This document shows positions 40,255-45,670 of a stretch of 47,911 bases of DNA, one piece after another. Both the position numbers and the translations under genes were made by a program. Source of the DNA: a virus; IMG/VR virus record IMGVR_UViG_3300031758_000132, positions 1-47,911 of that record; one strand, 5' to 3'. The first letter of the stretch is position 1, and the number at the start of each line of letters is the position of its first letter. The notes under the pieces were generated by a model that worked only from the letters and a program-made list of their open reading frames with translations, was not told where the DNA came from and made no database searches.

Positions 40255-41652
40255 ATGACACGTTTAGTTGACGCTTTGAGAACAGAAAATACTACCACTG
40301 AAAATGGTATGGTAACTAACTCATCATCTTTGAATGCATGTGTTGACCTATTCTTTATGATAGGTGCAATGCGTGGCCAAGATGTTGGTAGATTGACTGC
40401 TAAATTTAGCAAGGCTTTCAACGAAAGCCCTGTGACCGCTTTGAGAATTCTTTTCTGGGCTAGAGATGCACGTTCTGGTGCTGGTGAAAGAAAAATCTTT
40501 AGAGATATCCTTAAATATCTTGCTGAGAATCATTCAGAATCTTTGGCAAAGAATATTCAGTATATCCCTGAGTTTGGTCGTTGGGATGACATGTTGTCAT
40601 TGTTTGGTACTTCTTTGGAAGGGCAAGCTAAAGGGTTAATTGAGGTTGCTTTAAACAACAACGATGGTCTTTGTGCTAAATGGATGCCAAGAAAAGGTAA
40701 ACAAGCAATTGCTTTGGAAAGACATCTTGGTTTATCCCCAAAAGAATACCGTAAATCTTTGGTAGAAAAAACCAAAGTTGTTGAGCAGTTGATGTGCGCT
40801 GGTAAGTGGTCACAAATCACTTACAACCACGTACCATCTTTGGCTATGTCAAGATACACCAAAGCGTTTGTTAAAAACGATGGTGTTAGATTTGATGAGT
40901 TCAAAAATACAGCAAAAACAATCAAGGCTGGTGCTTTGTATCCATATGACGTGTTAAAGTCATTAAAATTTGGTGGTGACAAAGTTGTGGGCGTTAAGCA
41001 GTGGGAGTCACTTCCAAACTACTTGACAAACACTGAGGAAAGAATTTTACCAGTATGTGACGTATCTGGTTCAATGTGCACACCAGCGGGTAATAACGCA
41101 AATCTTTCTTGTATGGATGTGTGTGTTTCTTTGGGATTATACATCTCTGAAAGAAATGTCGGTCCATTTAAGGACGCTTTCATCACATTCTCCTCAACAC
41201 CAAAGTTGCAATACTTAAATGGTGACATTGTTTCTAGAATGCAACAATTGGAGAGTGCTGAATGGGGTATGAGCACAGATCTTGAGGCCACTTTCAGAAT
41301 GCTTTTGGACCAAGCTGTTAAACACTCAGTTCCAAAAGAAGAAATGCCAACAACTATCTTGATTATGTCAGATATGGAGTTCAATCAAGCTACTCGTTCA
41401 AACGAAACGGCTATGAAAATGATTGAGCGTCATTACAATGAAGCTGGATACACAACCCCAAAAATTGTGTTCTGGAACATTCAAAGCAGACATGATAACG
41501 TACCAGTTAGCTTTGGTAAACATGGTGCCGCATTGGTGAGCGGATTCTCTCCAGCGATCTTAAAATCGCTTTTAGCGGGGGATGACTTCACGCCAGTTGC
41601 TATCATGAACAAAACAGTGAATAGCGAACGTTATGCTTGCATAACAGCTTAA
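40255..41652 (+). CDS. DUF2828/TROVE-like protein with C-terminal vWA domain (465 aa)
   Basis: The N-terminal about 255 residues form a helical domain with the features of DUF2828, a relative of the TROVE/Ro60 module: LRILFWARDARSGAGERK, a GRWDDMLSL helix start, and HLGLSPKEYRKSL leading to YNHVPSLAMSRYTKAF. The C-terminal vWA domain has a complete MIDAS: D269-x-S271-x-S273 in CDVSGS, T341 in GMSTDLEA and D373 in IMSDMEF. Ro60 family proteins bind Y RNAs on a helical-repeat ring and take part in RNA quality control and RNA degradation. The gene is a single transcription unit: own host-type promoter, and a structured RNA region plus strong terminator immediately 3'. RNA binding is inferred from family relation and context. 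Confidence 0.85.
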   Translation: MTRLVDALRTENTTTENGMVTNSSSLNACVDLFFMIGAMRGQDVGRLTAKFSKAFNESPVTALRILFWARDARSGAGERKIFRDILKYLAENHSESLAKNIQYIPEFGRWDDMLSLFGTSLEGQAKGLIEVALNNNDGLCAKWMPRKGKQAIALERHLGLSPKEYRKSLVEKTKVVEQLMCAGKWSQITYNHVPSLAMSRYTKAFVKNDGVRFDEFKNTAKTIKAGALYPYDVLKSLKFGGDKVVGVKQWESLPNYLTNTEERILPVCDVSGSMCTPAGNNANLSCMDVCVSLGLYISERNVGPFKDAFITFSSTPKLQYLNGDIVSRMQQLESAEWGMSTDLEATFRMLLDQAVKHSVPKEEMPTTILIMSDMEFNQATRSNETAMKMIERHYNEAGYTTPKIVFWNIQSRHDNVPVSFGKHGAALVSGFSPAILKSLLAGDDFTPVAIMNKTVNSERYACITA

Positions 41653-41658
41653 AAATAT

Positions 41659-41867
41659 TGAACGGTGGGAATACTTTCGGCAAGTTTTACAAATATACAA
41701 CTAAGCCAGAAAAAACCCCACTATAAGGTGTAAAGTGGGTACTAAACCGTGGGTCGAGAGACGCTTCGGCTATGTCTAGCACTATGTTACGGGGGCATAA
41801 AAACCCGAGACCTGATTCCGATACCGTTCATGACTTTAAAAGGTGGAAAAATTTTCCACCTTTTTTT
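41659..41867 (+). ncRNA. Candidate structured RNA downstream of the vWA/DUF2828 gene, Y-RNA-like closing helix
   Basis: The 172-base region 41659-41830 has pairing ends: TGAACGGT (41659-41666) with ACCGTTCA (41823-41830), then after an asymmetric internal loop (G against GAT) GGAAT (41668-41672) with ATTCC (41815-41819). Inside are hairpins CCCACT/AGTGGG (41717-41722 with 41734-41739), GGC-x-AGTT/AACT-xx-GCC (41679-41707), and AGACGC-TTCG-GC-bulge-GTCT (41759-41777), plus CCGT/ACGG (41747-41750 with 41789-41792). Bases 41741-41830 are about half G+C (46 of 90) in a roughly one-third G+C genome. No ORF of note is present. It could be a processed 3'-UTR RNA bound by the vWA protein or a stabilising 3' structure. 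Internal pairings have alternatives (for example GCTA/TAGC at 41769-41780). Confidence 0.65.
41839..41867 (+). terminator. Strong Rho-independent terminator
   Basis: AAAGGTGGAAA pairs with TTTCCACCTTT in a tight hairpin followed by seven T residues. It ends the vWA gene and RNA unit nine bases after the closing helix of the RNA. Confidence 0.92.
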
Positions 41868-41895
41868 GTTTGTTAAATTTTTTTGTTTATCTTTG
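41865..41895 (+). promoter_or_regulatory. Host-type (Bacteroidota) promoter for 556-aa gene
   Basis: TTTG at 41865-41868, 19-base spacer, TATCTTTG at 41888-41895, then the ATG at 41915. The -33 box uses the T-tract of the terminator upstream, so terminator and promoter are fused. Confidence 0.7.
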
Positions 41896-41914
41896 CTAAA
41901 ATCAAAATAATATT

Positions 41915-43585
41915 ATGGTTAATACTATTCATAGGTCAGTTGTTGAGAAATTACAAGTTGAGGTACCCGATACCGTAGGTAGTGATGAAATTTTTGGGGC
42001 ATCATCCAAACTAGTGGAAACCGATGAAGAGCATTTTAAAGAATCCTTAAAAAACAACGTACCATGTTATGTGCATAGAGAGACGTTTGTTGTTGAACAT
42101 GATACCGAAAAAAATAAAGTGATCTTTAAAAGGTACTTTGTTAGAAAAAACCCTGTTGAGATTAAAAAAATAAAAACAATGAGGTTAAAAACGTATAAGA
42201 GTTATAAAAGTTTGACAATTGACATAACCACTGGTGATTTTACGACATATAGTATTGATACTGGTGGTAGACGGAGAAAAAAACGCATACCTACTGTTAG
42301 GAAAACTATTTTTACCCATCAAGTAATGTCAATAATAGAATCAATTTTTGATGATGGCTTAATAAAGAGAGAGTCCATTAACGATGGTTTAAATAAAAGT
42401 ATAAAAACCCTTGGTTATGACCAAGAAATCACCAGCATGTTTTCACAAGACTATCTAAGGATTGTTTATCGTGATAATAAAAAAAAGATTCGCACCCATA
42501 ATTACGTATTTGTTTTTATAGCGCACAATTTTTTTAAAAGGCTTGGTGTTAAATTATCGAACATGCACAATGTTTTAGAATACGCTAATACTTTTAAAAC
42601 GAATAAAAAAAGCTATGCGGGTAAGAGCATATACACTTATTATGCTAATTATTTTGGTACCGATGAATTATTCATCGCTGGTTTATTTGATTATAAAGAT
42701 CAATTAAATATGAACATTTATGTTAGTAATCAAGATAAGGAAGATAAGGGTGATTGGTTTCATACCACGTCAAAAGATAACATAAAAGAAAACTATTATC
42801 GCATAAATGAAGAGGCGGTAACAATCTTATATAAATTAGGTTATAATTTATCCGAAATTAAATCAAGTCAACAATTACTTAATATTGTTTATAGTCGTGA
42901 TAATAGTCAGGTAGGTTTTTACCACAACCCGCTAGAACTACCGTTAGATATTTTAATTGAAAACAAAGAATTTTTTAGATCAATAATTAAAGATACAACT
43001 CTTGATACATTAATACGTATGTTAAAAACACTACGTAATTTACGTGATGTATATGGTATTAAAGCATCTGGTTATTTAATGTATTTATCATCGGTTGGGT
43101 CAATATTATCAGCTTTACACCAATCTACCGAAGAAACTGGTTTATATACGGTATCAAAAGGTTTTTTAAATCGATTAAAAAAACAGTTACCTAAAAATTC
43201 AAAATGTTCGGTAACAAAACATATAAATAAAAAAATTGAAACTGAAAAGTTGTCTCACAATATTTTTAGAGGAGATAATTCAACCTTTTATTCAACAATA
43301 CACATTACTTATAAAACCGAAAAGATGAAATTAATGGTTTATGAGAATGATATAAATTATCGTATTTATAATAAAAGAATAACATTAAACGGACTAACAA
43401 AAAATTATGTTTTGGAGAAAGCTTTTGGTAATTTTAACCGTAACTATCACAAGAACAAAAATAAGTTTAAATACGTTGGTTTGAAAGCACACTATTCAAG
43501 AAAACGTTTTGAAGATTTGCTTAAGGAAAAGTTTTCGCAAAAAGATTTAAAATCTATAACCGAAAATCTTGTTTATCTGAAATAA
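41915..43585 (+). CDS. Unrecognised basic protein (556 aa)
   Basis: No family recognised. The protein is basic (many Lys/Arg, e.g. GGRRRKKRIP near residue 120) with no membrane segment or cysteine cluster. The N-terminal part (about 60-130) is beta-rich: KNKVIFKRYFVRKNPVEIKK, then SLTIDITTGDFTTYSI. The central part is helical (LDTLIRMLKTLRNLRDVYG). The C-terminal part contains beta strands (STIHITYKTEKMKLMVYEND) and a basic helical end. This could be a nucleic-acid-binding protein. It has its own host-type promoter directly after the vWA/RNA terminator and precedes ClpP, also with its own promoter. A functional link to the vWA/RNA unit is possible but not shown. Confidence 0.75.
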   Translation: MVNTIHRSVVEKLQVEVPDTVGSDEIFGASSKLVETDEEHFKESLKNNVPCYVHRETFVVEHDTEKNKVIFKRYFVRKNPVEIKKIKTMRLKTYKSYKSLTIDITTGDFTTYSIDTGGRRRKKRIPTVRKTIFTHQVMSIIESIFDDGLIKRESINDGLNKSIKTLGYDQEITSMFSQDYLRIVYRDNKKKIRTHNYVFVFIAHNFFKRLGVKLSNMHNVLEYANTFKTNKKSYAGKSIYTYYANYFGTDELFIAGLFDYKDQLNMNIYVSNQDKEDKGDWFHTTSKDNIKENYYRINEEAVTILYKLGYNLSEIKSSQQLLNIVYSRDNSQVGFYHNPLELPLDILIENKEFFRSIIKDTTLDTLIRMLKTLRNLRDVYGIKASGYLMYLSSVGSILSALHQSTEETGLYTVSKGFLNRLKKQLPKNSKCSVTKHINKKIETEKLSHNIFRGDNSTFYSTIHITYKTEKMKLMVYENDINYRIYNKRITLNGLTKNYVLEKAFGNFNRNYHKNKNKFKYVGLKAHYSRKRFEDLLKEKFSQKDLKSITENLVYLK

Positions 43586-43599
43586 TAGTATTACATTTG
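43569..43599 (+). promoter_or_regulatory. Host-type (Bacteroidota) promoter for clpP
   Basis: TTG at 43569-43571, 20-base spacer, TACATTTG at 43592-43599, ATG at 43618. The -33 box overlaps the 3' end of the preceding gene. Confidence 0.65.
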
Positions 43600-43617
43600 T
43601 AAAAATAAAAACAACAT

Positions 43618-44286
43618 ATGAATTTAGGAAAAGAGTTTAATCAGTACGCTACAAAGCACATGGGAATTAAGTCTGAAACACTTAGCAGATTTAACAGTTC
43701 AATAACCCCTTATATTATTGAAGAAAGAGAAATGAACGTTACACAAATGGACGTATTCTCAAGATTGATGATGGAGAGGGTTATTTTCTTGGGTACTGGT
43801 ATTAACGATCAAGTATCTAACATTATTCAAGCACAATTACTTTTCTTGGAATCAATTGACAAAGAAGCTGGTATTCAGATCTACATCAACTCTCCAGGGG
43901 GTTCTGTTTATTCTGGTTTGGGTATCTACGACACAATGCAATACATTAAACCAGAAGTATCGACAATTTGCACAGGATTGGCGGCATCAATGGCCGCTGT
44001 ATTACTCTGCGCTGGCGCTGAAGGTAAACGTTACGCATTACCACATTCAAGGGTTATGATTCACCAACCATTGGGTGGTGCCGAAGGCCAAGCAACTGAT
44101 ATCGAGATCACAGCAAGAGAGATTGGTAAATTGAAGAAAGAATTGTACGATATCATTTCTCACCACACTGGTCAAACCTATGATAAAGTGTACGCTGATT
44201 CTGAGAGAGATTACTGGATGAGAGCTGATGAAGCTAAGGAATACGGGATGATCGACTCGGTAATGAATCGAAAACCAAAGAAATAA
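43618..44286 (+). CDS. clpP: ClpP-type serine protease (222 aa)
   Basis: The ClpP fold and catalytic triad are clear: INSPGGSVYSGLGIYD (oxyanion region), S124 in GLAASMAAVL, H149 in SRVMIHQPLGG (25 residues after Ser, as in E. coli ClpP), and D194 in the YADSERDYWM segment; the C-terminal EAKEYGMIDSVM matches the usual ending. Length is normal for ClpP. It is probably a functional protease barrel that needs a ClpX/ClpA-type partner, host or phage. In phages S14 proteases may instead act as prohead proteases, but this one looks like cellular ClpP and stands next to tail-fibre genes, not capsid genes. It is a single-gene unit with host-type promoter and a terminator. Confidence 0.93.
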   Translation: MNLGKEFNQYATKHMGIKSETLSRFNSSITPYIIEEREMNVTQMDVFSRLMMERVIFLGTGINDQVSNIIQAQLLFLESIDKEAGIQIYINSPGGSVYSGLGIYDTMQYIKPEVSTICTGLAASMAAVLLCAGAEGKRYALPHSRVMIHQPLGGAEGQATDIEITAREIGKLKKELYDIISHHTGQTYDKVYADSERDYWMRADEAKEYGMIDSVMNRKPKK

Positions 44287-44292
44287 TAAACA

Positions 44293-44317
44293 AGCCATCT
44301 TCGGATGGCTTTTTTTA
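44293..44317 (+). terminator. Rho-independent terminator with TTCG tetraloop after clpP
   Basis: AGCCATC pairs with GATGGCT around TTCG, followed by a T7 run, seven bases after the clpP stop. Confidence 0.95.
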
Positions 44318-44328
44318 TGTCCTGTTGG

Positions 44329-44336
44329 TATTTATA
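44329..44336 (+). promoter_or_regulatory. TATTTATA element before fibre gene
   Basis: Exact TATTTATA, 14 bases before the ATG at 44351, in the short gap after the clpP terminator, so some promoter is required here. Confidence 0.5.
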
Positions 44337-44350
44337 ATAAAAAAATCGAC

Positions 44351-45553
44351 ATGGCATATCAATGGTTAGGAGAGTGGTTAGGTGGTGCAGGTTCCAGTAC
44401 AGTTACCTACGACCAAGACAATCACGTTACATATAATGGAATTTATTATATCTGTTTAAATTATAGACCAGTAGGTTCACCGTCTCCAGACATGGATACA
44501 TCTAATTGGGATGTAATCCTTAGAGATGGAAATGCTGGTACTTCTGGTTTATCTGGTACATCAGGGATATCTGGTACATCAGGGTTAAGTGGAACTTTTG
44601 GTTCTTCAGGCAGTTCAGGTACTTCTGGATCATCAGGTAATACAGGATCATCAGGTTCTGCTGGTACATCAGGTACATCGGGTGTAAAAGGTACATCAGG
44701 AACAAGTGGTTCATCTGGCTCATCTGGAAGCACACCAGCATACGTTTTAAATTATGCACAAGCTGGTGGCGGTGCTAGAGTCACATTAGGTGCAAGTGGA
44801 TCGGCACAAAATATTGTAAGTGTTTCGATCACAACAACAGGTAGTCCAGTTAAAGTGACAGCCTATGGTGATGCTGAAAATGCTGGTGCTGGTTATTGGT
44901 CTAAATTACAATTATATAGAGGTTCAACAGCTTTAGGCGCAATTGTTCACACTGAAGGTAGTGGTGGAAGTGAAAATTCGCCATTTGCGCTTTCTTATAT
45001 TGATAACCCATCTGCTGGTACATACACATATTATTTAAAAGCTGTTGAAATCAGTGGTGGTAATATTAGTTTTGGTGAATCAACGGCACCAACAATAAAT
45101 GTACAGGAATTAAATGGCCCTGGTTCTTCAGGTTCAGCTGGTTCTTCTGGAACATCTGGTGATGCTGGTTCTTCTGGAACATCTGGTGACGGTGGTGTTA
45201 AATACGCATCTGGTTTTGTAAACGCTGGAACATATGTAACACTGGATAATATTAAAGCAACATTAACAGGTTCAGGTAATCGTGGTTTAAGTGTGGCAAC
45301 ATTATCGGGTTCATATGGTTGTTTTGTTGGTGCCCATTATTTCCTAACTAACAATAGTATGGGTGGGAGCGCTGGTGCGTTATCAATAACGACAACACCT
45401 AGTAGTTCAGTGTTTGGTTGGAACTTTACTGGGGCTGGCGATACATCAATATACATTATTACCGATGATGCGACCAATATAGCATATCGTATTACATTAC
45501 AAGTAGGTAGTACTTATCTTAATAACTTTATATCGATTGAAAGGTTATTATAA
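44351..45553 (+). CDS. Collagen-like tail fibre or surface protein (400 aa)
   Basis: Residues 1-55 form a CBM5/12-like module: aromatic residues with YDQDNHVTYNGIYYICL and a final SNWDVILRDG. Residues about 60-125 are Gly-X-Y triplets dominated by Ser and Thr (GTSGSSG), i.e. a collagen-like stalk. A beta-sandwich domain follows (about 135-255), then a second short GSS/GTS stalk (258-280), and a C-terminal beta domain (280-400). The layout fits a trimeric fibre or appendage. Codon-level repeats of GGTTCTTC/TCAGG type are present. It has its own TATTTATA element; the next fibre gene lies 117 bases downstream. Confidence 0.8.
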   Translation: MAYQWLGEWLGGAGSSTVTYDQDNHVTYNGIYYICLNYRPVGSPSPDMDTSNWDVILRDGNAGTSGLSGTSGISGTSGLSGTFGSSGSSGTSGSSGNTGSSGSAGTSGTSGVKGTSGTSGSSGSSGSTPAYVLNYAQAGGGARVTLGASGSAQNIVSVSITTTGSPVKVTAYGDAENAGAGYWSKLQLYRGSTALGAIVHTEGSGGSENSPFALSYIDNPSAGTYTYYLKAVEISGGNISFGESTAPTINVQELNGPGSSGSAGSSGTSGDAGSSGTSGDGGVKYASGFVNAGTYVTLDNIKATLTGSGNRGLSVATLSGSYGCFVGAHYFLTNNSMGGSAGALSITTTPSSSVFGWNFTGAGDTSIYIITDDATNIAYRITLQVGSTYLNNFISIERLL

Positions 45554-45588
45554 AAGGTTTAATTACACACAATTTAATAAATTAAGTT

Positions 45589-45621
45589 TTAATCGGTTTA
45601 CATGACATTTTCTCCGATTAA
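45589..45621 (+). other. Inverted repeat in fibre intergenic gap
   Basis: TTAATCGG (45589-45596) is perfectly complementary to CCGATTAA (45614-45621) with a 17-base loop. No T-run follows, so it is either an operator-like site, an mRNA processing or stabilising stem, or a weak terminator between the two fibre genes. It lies just before the TATTTATA element. Confidence 0.55.
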
Positions 45622-45625
45622 TAAC

Positions 45626-45633
45626 TATTTATA
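45626..45633 (+). promoter_or_regulatory. TATTTATA element before 740-aa fibre gene
   Basis: TATTTATA inside ACTATTTATATTAAGGAATA, 37 bases before the ATG at 45671. The context resembles both 31799 (ACTATTTATATTAA) and 17561 (AGGAATAATAA downstream). Confidence 0.45.
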
Positions 45634-45670
45634 TTAAGGAATAATAAAATCAAAGAAATTTTATAAATAA

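Noticed and set aside
41659-41830. Group I intron, tmRNA or tRNA in the RNA region after the vWA gene
   Set aside because: I looked for paired P/Q/R/S core elements of group I introns and for a T-loop with acceptor stem. The AGAC...GTCT pair recalls a P7-like pairing but encloses only a tiny hairpin. No interrupted exon or tRNA cloverleaf was found.
43618-44286. ClpP as the phage's prohead protease
   Set aside because: It keeps the features of cellular ClpP, has a host-type promoter and its own terminator, and is not next to capsid genes. It is kept only as a minor alternative.
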